This document shows positions 15,001 to 26,280 of a stretch of 64,000 nt of DNA, in pieces. The notes beneath the pieces were generated by a model. It had not been told where the DNA came from. It did no database searches and saw only the letters and a list, made by a program, of their open reading frames with translations. Origin of the DNA: Xenopus tropicalis. Its lineage: Eukaryota; Chordata; Amphibia; Anura; Pipidae. The stretch lies in assembly GCF_000004195.4 (NCBI RefSeq), contig NC_030681.2, forward strand, positions 86,119,539 to 86,183,538, read 5' to 3'. How positions within the stretch are numbered: the stretch's first letter is position 1; every line of letters begins with the position of its first letter. Position numbers and translations under genes: made by a program.

Positions 15001-18000
15001 GAAGCTGGTCATGTTATGATCACCTTCATAGATATGTGAAGCAACAGAGGGCGGATTGGGGTGGCGTCAGTAGGGGGCATATGTGTGCCTGGCGCATTTG
15101 CCTTACACACTGGTCCCCCATGGCCCTTTACTTCACTCTAGGGGTATGCTAGAGGAAAGTAGAGGGTCACACTGACATTTAAGGCTTGTGCTATGGTCAT
15201 GTGGACGATGACAGTGCACAAGTCGACACTGCATAAGACCATTGCTGGAGGTGCAGCACGCTGTGTGACCACGCAGATAGTGCTATGCCTTTTTTGCATT
15301 GTCTTCTTTTTAACAAATGACCCAAATGTAGTGAAGACTTTTGACTTTAGTGCATTTAATATTGAGATGTGTAGAGTTTGCTTGTGACTTTTAGATCATT
15401 TTGTCTTTTGACCCCAGCCATGAGGGTCATTAGGGGGCTGTTTGCAGGTGACATGAATTGTGCAAGAATTTGATACTATTCTTCTCTCCATGGGGGTCAT
15501 TTGTTAAGATGCAGTGTCGGTATAGTTGCAAATTGTCCATATGTGGAGCTGGTCATGTTATGATCACCTTCATGGATATGTGAAGCAACAGAGGGCGGAT
15601 TGGGCCGGGTCAGTGGGGGGCATATGTGTGCCTGGCGCATCTGCCTTGCACACTGGTCCCCCATGGCCTTTACTTCACTCTAGGGGTATGCTAGAGGAAA
15701 GTAGAGGGCCACACTGACATTTAAGGCTTGTGCTATGGTCATGTGGATGATGACAGTGCACAAGTCGACACTGCATAAGACTATTGCTGGAGGTGCAGCA
15801 CGCTGTGTGACCACGCGGATAGTGCTATGCCTGTTTTGCTTTGTCTTCTTTTTAGCAAATTACCCAAGTGTAGTGAAGACTTTTGACTTTAGTGCATTTA
15901 ATATTGAGATGTGTAGAGTTTGCTTTTGACTTTTAGATCATTTTGTCTTTTGACCCCAGCCATGAGGGTCATTAGGGGGCTATTTGCAGGTGACATGAAT
16001 TGTGCAAGACTTTGATACTATTCTTCTCTCCATGGGGGTCATTTGTTAAGATACAGTGTCGGTATAGTTGCAAATTGTCCATATGTAGAGCTGGTCATGT
16101 TATGATCACCTTCATGCATTTTTAGAAGCAACAGAGGGCGGATTGGGGTGGCATCAGTGGGGGGCATATGTGTGCCTGGCGCATCTGCCTTGCACACTGG
16201 TCCCCCATGGCCCTTTACTTCACTCTAGGGGTATGCTAGAGGAAAGTAGAGGGTCAAACTGACATTTAAGGCTTGTGCTATGGTCATGTGGACGATGACA
16301 GTGCACAAGTCGACACTGCATAAGAATATTGCTGGAGGTGCGGCACGCTGTGTGATCACGCAGATAGTGCTATGCCTGTTTTGCTTTGTCTTCTTTTTAG
16401 CAAATGACCCAAATGTAGTGAAGACTTTTGACTTTAGTGCATTTAATATTGAGATGTGTAGAGTTTGCTTGTGACTTTTAGATCATTTTGTCTTTTGACC
16501 CCAGCCATGAGGGTCATTAGGGGGCTGTTTGCAGGTGACATGAATTGTGCAAGACTTTGATACTATTCTTCTCTCCATGGGGGTCATTTGTTAAGATGCA
16601 GTGTCAGTATAGTTGCAAATTGTCCATATGTAGAGCTGGTCATGTTATGATCACCTTCATAGATATGTGAAGCAACAGAGTGCGGATTGGGGTGGCGTCA
16701 GTGGGGGGCATATGTGTGCCTGGCGCATTTGCCTTACACACTGGTCCCCCATGGCCCTTTACTTCACTCTAGGGGTATGCTAGAGGAAAGTAGAGGGTCA
16801 CACTGACATTTAAGGCTTGTGCTATGGTCATGTGGACGATGACAGTGCAAAAGTCGACACTGCATAAGACCATTGCTGGAGGTGCAGCACGCTGTGTGGC
16901 CACGCAGATAGTGCTATGCCTTTTTTGCATTGTCTTCTTTTTAGCAAATGACCCAAGTGTAGTGAAGACTTTTGACTTTAGTGCATTTAATATTGAGATG
17001 TGTAGAGTTTGCTTGTGACTTTTAGATCATTTTGTCTTTTGACCCCAGCCATGAGGGTCATTAGGGGGCTATTTGCAGGTGACATGAATTGTGCAAGACT
17101 TTGATACTATTCTTCTCTCCATGGGGGTCATTTGTTAAGATGCAGTGTCAGTATAGTTTCAAATTGTCCATATGTGGAGCTGGTCATGTTATGATCACCT
17201 TCATAGATATGTGAAGCAACAGAGGGCGGATTGGGGTGGTGTCAGTGGGGGGCATATGTGTGCCTGGCGCATCTGCCTTGCACACTGGTCCCCCATGGCC
17301 CTTTACTTCACTCTAGGGGTATGCTAGAGGAAAGTAGAGGGTCACACTGACATTTAAGGCTTGTGCTATGGTCATGTGGACGATGACAGTGCACAAGTCG
17401 ACACTGCATAAGACCATTGCTGGAGGTGCAGCACGCTGTGTGACCACGCAGATAGTGCTATGCCTTTTTGCATTGTCTTCTTTTTAACAAATGACCCAAG
17501 TGTAGTGAAGACTTTTGACTTTAGTGCATTTAATATTGAGATGTGTAGAGTTTGCTTGTGACTTTTAGATCATTTTGTCTTTTGACCCCAGCCATGAGGG
17601 TCATTAGGGGGCTATTTGCAGGTGACATGAATTGTGCAAGATTTTGATACTATTCTTCTCTCCATGGGGGTCATTTGTTAAGATGCAGTGTCAGTATAGT
17701 TTCAAATTGTCCATATGTGGAGCTGGTCATGTTATGATCACCTTCATAGATATGTGAAGCAACAGAGGGCGGATTGGGGTGGCGTCAGTGGGGGGCATAT
17801 GTGTGCCTGGCGCATTTGCCTTACACACTGGTCCCCCATGGCCCTTTACTTCACTCTAGGGGTATGCTAGAGGAAAGTAGAGGGTCACACTGACATTTAA
17901 GGCTTGTGCTATGGTCATGTGGACGATGACAGTGCTCAAGTCGACACTGCATAAGACCATTGCTGGAGGTGCAGCATGCTGTGTGACCACGCAGATAGTG

Positions 18001-20221
18001 CTATGCCTTTTTTGCATTATCTTCTTTTTAACAAATGACCCAAGTGTAGTGAAGACTTTTGACTTTAGTGCATTTAATATTGAGATGTGTAGAGTTTGCT
18101 TGTGACTTTTAGATCATTTTGTCTTTTGACCCCAGCCATGAGGGTCATTAGGGGGCTGTTTGCAGGTGACATGAATTGTGCAAGAATTTGATACTATTCT
18201 TCTCTCCATGGGGGTCATTTGTTAAGATGCAGTGTCAGTATAGTTGCAAATTGTCCATATGTGGAGCTGGTCATGTTATGATCACCTTCATAGATATGTG
18301 AAGCAACAGAGGGCGGATTGGGGTGGCGTCAGTGGGGGGCATATGTGTGCCTGGCGCATCTGCCTTACACACTGGTCCCCCATGGCCCTTTACTTCACTC
18401 TAGGGGTATGCTAGAGGAAAGTAGAGGGTCACACTGACATTTAAGGCTTGTGCTATGGTCATGTGGACGATGACAGTGCTCAAGTCGACACTGCATAAGA
18501 CCATTGCTGGAGGTGCAGCATGCTGTGTGACCACGCAGATAGTGCTATGCCTTTTTTGCATTATCTTCTTTTTAACAAATGACCCAAGTGTAGTGAAGAC
18601 TTTTGACTTTAGTGCATTTAATATTGAGATGTGTAGAGTTTGCTTGTGACTTTGAGATCATTTTGTCTTTTGACCCCAGCCATGAGGGTCATTAGGGGGC
18701 TATTTGCAGGTGACATGAATTGTGCAAGACTTTGATACTATTCTTCTCTCCATGGGGGTCATTTGTTAAGATACAGTGTCGGTATAGTTGCAAATTGTCC
18801 ATATGTGGAGCTGGTCATGTTATGATCACCTTCATGTATTTGTGAAGCAACAGAGGGCGGATTGGGCCGGGTCAGTGGGGGGCATATGTGTGCCTGGCGC
18901 ATCTGCCTTGCACACTGGTCCCCCATGGCCCTTTACTTCACTCTAGGGGTATGCTAGAGGAAAGTAGAGGGTCAAACTGACATTTAAGGCTTGTGCTATG
19001 GTCATGTGGACGATGACAGTGCACAAGTCGACACTGCATAAGAATATTGCTGGAGGTGCGGCACGCTGTATGACCACGCAGATAGTGCTATGCCTGTTTT
19101 GCTTTGTCTTCTTTTTAGCAAATGACCCAAGTGTAGTGAAGACTTTTGACTTTAGTGCATTTAATATTGAGATGTGTAGAGTTATCTTGTGACTTTTAGA
19201 TCATTTTGTGTTTTGACCCCAGCCATGAGGGTCATTAGGGGGCTGTTTGCAGGTGACATGAATTGTGCAAGACTTTGATACTATTCTTCTCTCCATGGGG
19301 GTCATTTGTTAAGATACAGTGTTGGTATAGTTGCAAATTGTCCATATGTGGAGCTGGTCATGTTAGGATCACCTTCATGGATATGTGAAGCAACAGAGGG
19401 CGGATTGGGGTGGCGTCAGTGGGGGGCATATGTGTGCCTGGCACATCTGCCTTGCACACTGGTCCCCCATGGCCCTTTACTTCACTCTAGGGGTCTGCTA
19501 GAGGAAAGTAGAGGGTCACACTGACATTTAAGACTTGTGCTATGGTCATGTGGATGATGACAGTTCACAATTCGACACTGCATAAGACTATTGGTGGAGG
19601 TGCGGCACGCTGTGTGACCATGCAGATAGTGCTATGCCTGTTTTGCTTTGTCTTCTTTTTAACAAATGACCCAAGTGTTGTGAAGACTTTTGACTTTAGT
19701 GCATTTAATATTGAAATGTGTAGAGTTTGCTTGTGACTTTTAGATCATTTTTTCTTTTGACCCCAGCCATGAGGGTCATTAGGGGGCTATTTGCAGGTGG
19801 CATGAATTGTGCAAGACTTTGATACTATTCTTCTCTCCATGGGGGTCATTTTTTAAGATGCTGCAGTGTCAGTATAGTTGCAAATTGTCCATATGCTGAG
19901 CTGGTCATGTTATGATCACCTTCATGGATATGTGAAGCAACAGAGGGCGGATTGGGGTGGCGTCAGTGGGGGGCACAATTGTGCCTGGCACATCTGCCTT
20001 GCACACTGGTCCCCCATGGCCCTTTACTTCACTCTAGGGGTATGCTAGAGGAAAGTAGAGGGTCACACTGACATTTAAGGCTTGTGCTATGGTCATGTGG
20101 ATGATGACAGTGCACAAGTTGACACTGCATAAGACTATTGCTGGAGGTGCAGCACGCTGTGTGATGACGCAGATAGTGCTATGCCTGTTTTGCCTTGTCT
20201 TCTTTTAAACAAATGACCCAA
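1..20221. repeat. Satellite DNA array, ~543.5-bp monomer, ~37 copies
   Basis: The same sequence recurs head to tail every 542-545 bases. For example, the landmark ATGGTCATGTGG occurs at 519, 2150, 2692, 3777, 4867, 5411, 5954 and so on to 20085. The window opens inside a monomer, so the array continues to the left. The last copy stops after about 137 bases, at 20,221. Copies differ by scattered substitutions and many one-base homopolymer changes. Two recurrent haplotypes are mixed without a regular order: one has GGACGATGACAG with GACCATTGCTGG and TTTTTTGCATTG, the other has GGATGATGACAG with GACTATTGCTGG and TGTTTTGCTTTG. The last three copies are visibly more diverged, as expected at an array edge. 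No snRNA, rRNA or tRNA sequence is recognisable inside the unit. I do not recognise it as a named satellite. Confidence 0.97.
519..1061. repeat. Representative satellite monomer with internal inverted repeats
   Basis: This unit shows the internal structure shared by the copies. A perfect 14-base inverted repeat, TTAACAAATGACCC at 636-649 and GGGTCATTTGTTAA at 820-833, encloses about 170 bases. Within it TGACCC and GGGTCA flank a 9-base spacer. Near the end of the unit an 18-base arm at 995-1012 pairs with 1020-1037 (15 of 18 positions) around the loop GGGTATG. The pentamer GGTCA or its complement occurs eight times. The unit also carries a 64-codon open frame starting at 519. It is shared by most copies but disrupted in several, has no recognisable domain, and is probably a by-product of sequence homogenisation. 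No CENP-B box is seen. Confidence 0.85.
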
Positions 20222-21730
20222 GTTATTTGTTTCCTTACTCAGAAGTGCCAGGCTAATATCTATATTTATCAGTTTATTAGATATTTTTAGTAGCAGGGAT
20301 AAATCAGATAGTATTTATTTTATAATTATCATATGGGTTATATGCTAATTGTTATGTCTCCCTTTGCCTTCCAAGCATACCCCATTTGAAAAATGAGTTG
20401 ATTGTCGTTATACTTCCTTTCTTAACTGTCTTATTACATGTAGGAAAGCATGAAACGCATGTATGGTGTTGTACAGGGATCCCCAACCTTTTTTACACAT
20501 GAAACACATTCAAATGTAAAAATACTTTTTTTAAAAGAGCAAACAGTTTTTCAGTTTAATTTTAAAATTTAACAAGGGGCTAGCCATTTCCTTACTTTTC
20601 TCTGCCATGTAATTTGTGTTCTAATATACTTCAGTCTCTCTTTACTGTTGCGCTGTAATTTGTACGGAAGTCACCCCTTTCCTTTCCAGCAGCCAATCAG
20701 CAGAACAATGGGTAGGTATCAAGGCAACAGCTCCCTGACACCTCTGCTGAAGGATTCAGCTGCCCGAACTGACAGCACCTCCATTTTTCTCTGCTGCTGT
20801 CAAGGCTCTGCTTTGGACCAATAGCACTACTGGTTAAGAAACAGTCCTGTATTTTAGTTGCTGGGGTAATGTGCAAAACTTCCCATATTGCCTCCCATTC
20901 ACTTTAGGGTGATGTCACAGTTTTGTTGCCCATAGGAAATCTGCAGTACCTGTGGGCACCAAACCTCCTGAAAATACCTTTGCGTTGGGGTCAGTTAGAA
21001 TGCAATGTAATCTTCCAGTGTGTCATAACTCATAAGAGCAAAGGCAGACAGGGCAGTTTGTAACTGTTCTTGGTGTGTCATGTAGCATCAGTTTACAATA
21101 GGAAGTGACATGTGTGGCTTCAGGGACAAGGAAGGCAGTGAAATAGTTAACTGCAGTTAATTCTGGAGAGAGTCTTGCAATGCTTTAGGTATGTTCTGGA
21201 GTGTTCACATGCAGTGCCACACTGGTTTGTGTGGGGGGAAATTTCATCTGCTGGGGGGCTGGGGTACATGACAATATACCCCTGGGTACAGTGAGAGAAA
21301 CTGGGAAGTTTACTCTTAATACATCAAATAAAGTGACAGTAGCGGTTGGCTACTTGGCACCCCAGACTCACCCTTACACTTCAAATAAGCAGGTTACCGG
21401 AATGCTGGAGAAGGTTTCAACATTGTGTAGATCAAAATTATCTCAGAAATAGTTTGCATTGCTAAGAATGCTTCCATGCCTCTGAACACAGGATCATGTA
21501 CAAGATCAGGATCAAGAATAACATTTTAAATAGTAGAATGAATTATTTGCAATGTATGTCATGTAATTTAATTACAAAAACTACACCATAAAAATCAGGA
21601 CGTAATCCCTTCAAAGCAGTATTGCTCAGTGAACCTTTCCCCAGTTCCCCAGGTTAGCAGCTTCTTTTAGATGCAATCCTCCAATCCTTAATCAATTCTC
21701 CAATGAGAATAAAATAAAAATTCTTCAGTT
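20222..21730. other. Non-coding spacer after the satellite
   Basis: No gene is supported here; the open frames are short and lack family signatures. The stretch from about 20,476 (GGGATCCCCAACC, then an A/T-rich run) resembles the start of a dispersed frog repeat, probably a hAT-type non-autonomous element, but I cannot define its far end or target duplication. The rest looks like ordinary intergenic sequence. Confidence 0.5.
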
Positions 21731-22043
21731 CAGGTGTGGGACTGCTCGGGACCTGGGGTTTTCCGGATAAGGGATCTTTCCGTAATTTGGATCTGCATAA
21801 CTTAAATCTGCTAAAAATCATTTACATATTGAATAAACCCAATAGGATTGTTTTACCTCCTATAAGGATTAATTATATCTTAGTTGGGATCAAGTACAAG
21901 GTATTGTTTTATTATTACAGAGAAAAGGAAATAATTTTTTAAAATAAGAATTATTTGCTTATTACGGAGTCTATGGGAGATGGGCTTTCCGTTATTTGGA
22001 ATTTTCTGGATAACGGGTTTCCGGATAAGGGATCCCATACCTG
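21731..22043. mobile_element. MITE with GGATCC/TTATCCGG inverted ends, copy 1
   Basis: The element begins CAGGTGTGGGA and ends TCCCATACCTG, and the inverted similarity runs inward through TCCGGATAAGGGATC and GATAACGGGTTTCCGG. The interior contains the phrase TTATTATTACAGAGAAAAGG, which also occurs in the copy at 59,157. Another related copy lies at 62,816-63,627. It encodes nothing. It belongs to a very abundant short inverted-repeat family in frog genomes. The superfamily is not assigned from this copy because no clear target duplication is visible. Confidence 0.8.
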
Positions 22044-22461
22044 TACAACCTTAACTTCACTACTATCCACATTCTTTGATATAATACTCACTATAAGGAG
22101 GATTGAATTGCAGGTCCGTTAACAGAACTGTTTGTTCTTAAGTTACCCTACTCTAGAAATCTATTTAAAATAAAAGAAAGGATAAAAATTGATTTGTACA
22201 GCCTAGAAACACAAGATACAATTATAAATGGAGCAGTTATTCCTATTTTTTCTCTCCCCACCTTTTCTCCTTTTTTACCAAACAGGTGAGAGTGGGCTTT
22301 GTAGAACCAACAGGTGCAATAGAATAACAGGTGCTAAGTTTGCTTCAGTCTTCATCCCACCTTAGTAATAATAATAATACATTGACTTTCCAATATGTGT
22401 AACATTCAGTTCACACAAGGGAGAAGATTACTTGGCTTTCTGCACTTCAATAATAACTTGA
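22044..22461. other. Non-coding stretch before the Penelope-like element
   Basis: No coding signature is visible. It could hold the 5' untranslated or terminal-repeat part of the downstream Penelope-like element, but the element's left boundary cannot be placed. Confidence 0.4.
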
Positions 22462-24914
22462 GATACAAAGCCTAAAGTACAAATTTTAAATTTATCTACT
22501 CACCAATTAAGTAAGGAAGAAATTGAAGTACTGCAAAAAGGTTTAAATTTTTGCCCAACCTGTAATATGGATTATTTTAAAACATATGTGGATTTTCAAA
22601 AATTTGTAAGGAAAATTGCCCTGAAACGATATTTTAAAATTAAAGAATTGCAAAGTTCGGTTCAACCTAATACATTGATGGTACAGACTGATGAAATAAT
22701 TATGGATGACAATAGTATAAATAAAATACAGGATGTTTTTAGTACAGAAGAAGTAGAAATTATTAATTTTTTGGCACAGTGTGCAGAAGAGTCTGATCCA
22801 ATTGAAACTATTACTCACAGTAACTTAAAAGGTGAATCAGTCTTTTCACCAGATATCCCTCCAGGGAATGCCATTTTGATGTATAAAAAAGTGGTAGAAC
22901 AAGAATTATTAAGAATTTTTGAAAAAGATTTATCTACAGATTGGAAGTTTCGGGATAATTTGACCCGTAAACAAAGGAGAGCTTTATTAAGATTACAAAA
23001 GGACAGCAATATTTGCATTAAAAGGGCAGACAAAGGAGGGAAAGTTGTAGTACTAGACACAAGTCAATATAAAAAAATGGTAATGGATATTTTATGTGAT
23101 CAAAAGACATATGAATACATGAAGGATAATCCACTTAATAAATATAAAAGGGAATTGCAGCAGCTGTTGTTAGACGCTAAAAGTCAGGAAATTCTAAATA
23201 AATCAGAATTTGAATATATATGGAGGGAAAACCCAATTATGGCTCACATCTATGCCTTGCCTAAATTACACAAAAGTGTTACTTTTCCCCCAGGGAGGCC
23301 AATAGTCTCCAGTATAGGTAGTCTCACAGAAGGTCTCAGTGCTTATGTAGACTATTATCTTAAGGATATTGTAAAATGTACACCTGCATACATACGAGAT
23401 AGTCAGGATGCTTCACTTAAAATTTCTGCTATACAATGGAAAGATAGCTATATCTGGGTCACTTTGGATGTACAAGCGCTATATTCTCGTATAAATCATG
23501 TTGATGGGCTTAAGGCAGTCAACATGTATTTGAATAGGTATTTGAGATCAGGTGAACAGATAGCATTTTTGTTGAATGCAGTCGAGTTTATTCTCTCCCA
23601 CAACGTCATTACCTTTGATGGCAGGTATTATAGGCAATTGGTAGGAACTGCAATGGGGGCCAAATTTGCGCCCTCATATGCTGGATTGTTCATGGCAATG
23701 TGGGAGGAGGAGTACATTTACGGGGCCGATAATCCATACCATGATGACATTATCGGGTGGTTTCGCTACATAGATGATGTCATCATGGTATGGGATGGGA
23801 AGGTGGAAGAATTGTTAGGCTTTCTACATTATGTGAACAGTAATATATATGATATCAATTTCACTTTGGAATATGATATGCAAACAATTAATTTTTTGGA
23901 TTTGACCTTCTATTTAGAAAAGGGACTTATTAATACGAAACTTTTTAGGAAACCAGTGGCAGGTAATACCATCCTAAGAAGAGATTCGTTTCACCCAGAG
24001 CACACAGTAAAGTCGATACCATATGCACAATTGGTGAGACTTTACAGGAACTGCTCCAGCTATGATGTGTTTAAAGTACAGGCAAGGCATGAATGTGAGA
24101 GGCTTGGTGAAAGAGGATATAAAAAATGCGATTTGCAAATGGCACTACAAAGAGTAGAAGAACTGAGAAATAATGATAATAGTAAGAGCTATAAAGGTAA
24201 AAGAATAAATACTGCTAAGGCTGAAAAGAGAGAAGAAATCAGATGTATTTTAGACTTTGGTGTTCAATACAAAAAGATTGGAAAAGCAATTAAAAGTAAT
24301 TGGAATATCTTGCAAGCTGATCCAATATTGAAAAAGACAAATATTAAACCGGGGGTAGTGAGTAGAAAAGCTACATCACTAGCAGGAATTGTAGCCCCTA
24401 ATAAATTAAAGTCGAAAGAAAAAGTGACTAAAGGGACATCATGGTTAGGCGATCTAAAAGGCTTTTTTCCTTGTAAGCATTGCAAATCATGTAAACATAG
24501 TAGCAATAAAAAAACTTTTTTCAGTAAAAGTAATGATAAAGAGTATAAAATCAATACCTATATTTCATGCCAAACACAATATGTTATTTATGGTTTACAA
24601 TGTGAATGTGGTTCCCTCTATATAGGACGAACTATAAGACAGCTGAGAACAAGATTAGGAGAACATCTGAGAGGTTTAAAAAATAAAGATAGTGATAACC
24701 CTTTATGTAAACATTTTGACTATGTGCACAACGGTAAACAAATGGATTTAATATGTTTGGTATAGATAAAATAGATGAAAAAAGTGAAGGGAACTTGGTA
24801 ACCAAACTTCTACGATTGGAATCTAAATGGATATTTATGCTGGACACTGTGATACCAAAAGGAATGAATACAAAATTTGAATTGAAACCTTTCCTTGTAT
24901 CACCCTGGAAATAA
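22462..24914 (+). pseudogene. Penelope-like reverse transcriptase with C-terminal GIY-YIG endonuclease
   Basis: This is the single protein of a Penelope-like element. It copies element RNA into DNA at sites opened by its own endonuclease. The main open frame from the ATG at 22,567 has 732 codons. Counting from that ATG, the reverse transcriptase shows the LDVQALYSRI motif with the first catalytic Asp (~299), GTAMGAKFAPSYA (~358-370), and YIDD (~401-404). A Cys-rich patch FPCKHCKSCKH (~634-644) precedes the GIY-YIG core, with VIYGLQC and LYIGRT followed by RLGEHL (~670-700). The frame is open upstream back to the TGA at 22,459. That stretch encodes a family-like segment (LSTHQLSKEEIEVLQKG), so the ATG at 22,567 is probably not the native start and the native start codon is not visible. 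A one-base loss near 24,750 puts the last ~50 residues, ending at 24,914, in another frame. Whether the copy is dead or the break is a sequencing error is open. Confidence 0.9.
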
Positions 24915-25620
24915 AGTAATAAGGAAATGTTATTATGTTGAACCGAACACAAATATGAAAATATGAATATATTGTAAAAAATAGGTTAAATCGTTCAAAA
25001 TTTCTAATTGTCACTCATAAGTGTAATGCAATGGGCAGTTGTATATTTATTACATTTATAATATTTATTGGTAGTATTATTAATTTTGTTAGGTATTTGG
25101 TTTGCACTTGTGATGTTTATGCGTCTTGGAGGTTTCTAGGCCTGTATGTATAACATATAAATTAAACTTTATTAGTAACAACAAATGAAGTATGAGGTTA
25201 AAATGGGGTTATAATGGCTACTATAGTTATGGTAGGAAATCTCCAGGATGCAATGACAACATTAGTGTTTTATAATAATTTTTATAATAATATTTATCAA
25301 ATTAATTCTATGCACAATTATGCACTTTAATATGTAGTTATCTATGAAGATGTCTGCATCTATATATGTTTAGATGTAGATTTATTTTTGTAATTATGTT
25401 ATCACTTAATTGGTTTTGTTTTTTGTTTTGTGGTTTTTGTAAATTTTGGATTATTTGGTGTGATTCTAAAACAATTATATGATATGTGCTATATGCAGGG
25501 TTATCTGAAAACCCATAGCTATGTATGTTTAATAAGATTTTCCGATATACTAAAAGCTTGATAGAGGGTTAGTTAAGTAACCCTGTACACTGTTTATCAA
25601 AACACTAAGGGTATATAAGG
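24915..25620 (+). other. A/T-rich 3' region of the Penelope-like element
   Basis: About 700 non-coding, very A/T-rich bases lie between the end of the Penelope reading frame and the ribozyme-containing terminal part. No second gene is visible. Confidence 0.6.
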
Positions 25621-25643
25621 GAAGTGACACAAGTAAACCACAC

Positions 25644-25685
25644 CTCCTCTGATGAAGCGCCACATGGTGCGAAACGCGTTAGGAG
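25644..25685 (+). ncRNA. Hammerhead ribozyme motif, type I, Penelope-associated
   Basis: The order is stem I strand CTCCT (25,644-25,648), core CTGATGA (25,649-25,655), stem II GCGCC/GGTGC (25,657-25,661 with 25,666-25,670, one G-U pair, loop ACAT), GAAA (25,671-25,674), a self-complementary ACGCGT (25,674-25,679) as stem III, U17 at 25,680, and stem I closing strand AGGAG (25,681-25,685). All invariant core positions are present. Predicted cleavage follows 25,680. Stem III has no room for a loop, so two molecules would pair ACGCGT to ACGCGT. This arrangement is known for small hammerheads of Penelope-like elements that cleave as dimers. Its role would be processing of element RNA. Confidence 0.85.
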
Positions 25686-25800
25686 ATTAGGATGCACCTG
25701 GTCATGTTTTGGTATAGTATGCTTTTGTTATGAGTTATGTTTATGTTTATATTTATTTGAGCCAATAAATGTTGTTGTTTTTATTCCACTGAAAACTTTT

Positions 25801-26280
25801 GCAATTTATTCTTATATTTGATTCAGGACTTATCAGTGGGATATTACTGATAGATTCCCTTTCTGAAACCTATTTATTATTTAAAGTACATACTGCAAAT
25901 GGCTGTGTGTCATACTTATATTTTAAAGGGAACTGGACATCTATAATGGTTTATCAATATACAAAAAATGTCATTGAATTTTTAATATTCTCATGTAAGT
26001 ATAAAGCATCCAAGATTAGTAAACAGAAAATAAATTATCATGCTTAAATCTCTCTCTCTATATACATCTATAAATCTTCAGCCTCTTTCTATATAGATAT
26101 ATCCATAATTGGATTGGAAAGTATTTACTTCCCATAAAAATCCAGCTGAGAGAGAGACAAAGCTCACTAGGCCAAATGATCTACATCTATTAATTCTCTT
26201 TCCTGCACAGGGTTACTGGTCAGTCTGCAGTCTCAGCTCATTTGGTCACAAGTTATTGTCATTTGTTTTTCAGTCATATG
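25801..26280. other. Non-coding A/T-rich spacer
   Basis: No gene or clear repeat boundary is seen. Part of it may still be Penelope terminal sequence. Confidence 0.4.

Larger units (their letters stand above)
22462..25800 (+). mobile_element. Penelope-like retroelement, near full length
   Basis: The element comprises a reverse transcriptase plus GIY-YIG endonuclease gene (22,462-24,914), an A/T-rich 3' region, and a hammerhead ribozyme motif at 25,644-25,685 followed by an AATAAA at about 25,764. Hammerhead ribozymes in the terminal repeats are a known feature of Penelope-like elements. Both outer boundaries are approximate: no flanking terminal repeat or target duplication could be paired. 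The body is far more A/T-rich than the satellite and has only one obvious frame break, so this is a relatively young copy. Confidence 0.8.

Noticed and set aside
1..20221. Tandem small nuclear RNA or 5S rRNA gene cluster
   Set aside because: None of the conserved snRNA or 5S internal sequences occur in the monomer on either strand.
20445..20470. GCATGAAACGCATG as a possible additional hammerhead remnant
   Set aside because: Only the GAAAC-like word is present. There is no CTGATGA-type core or stem II.
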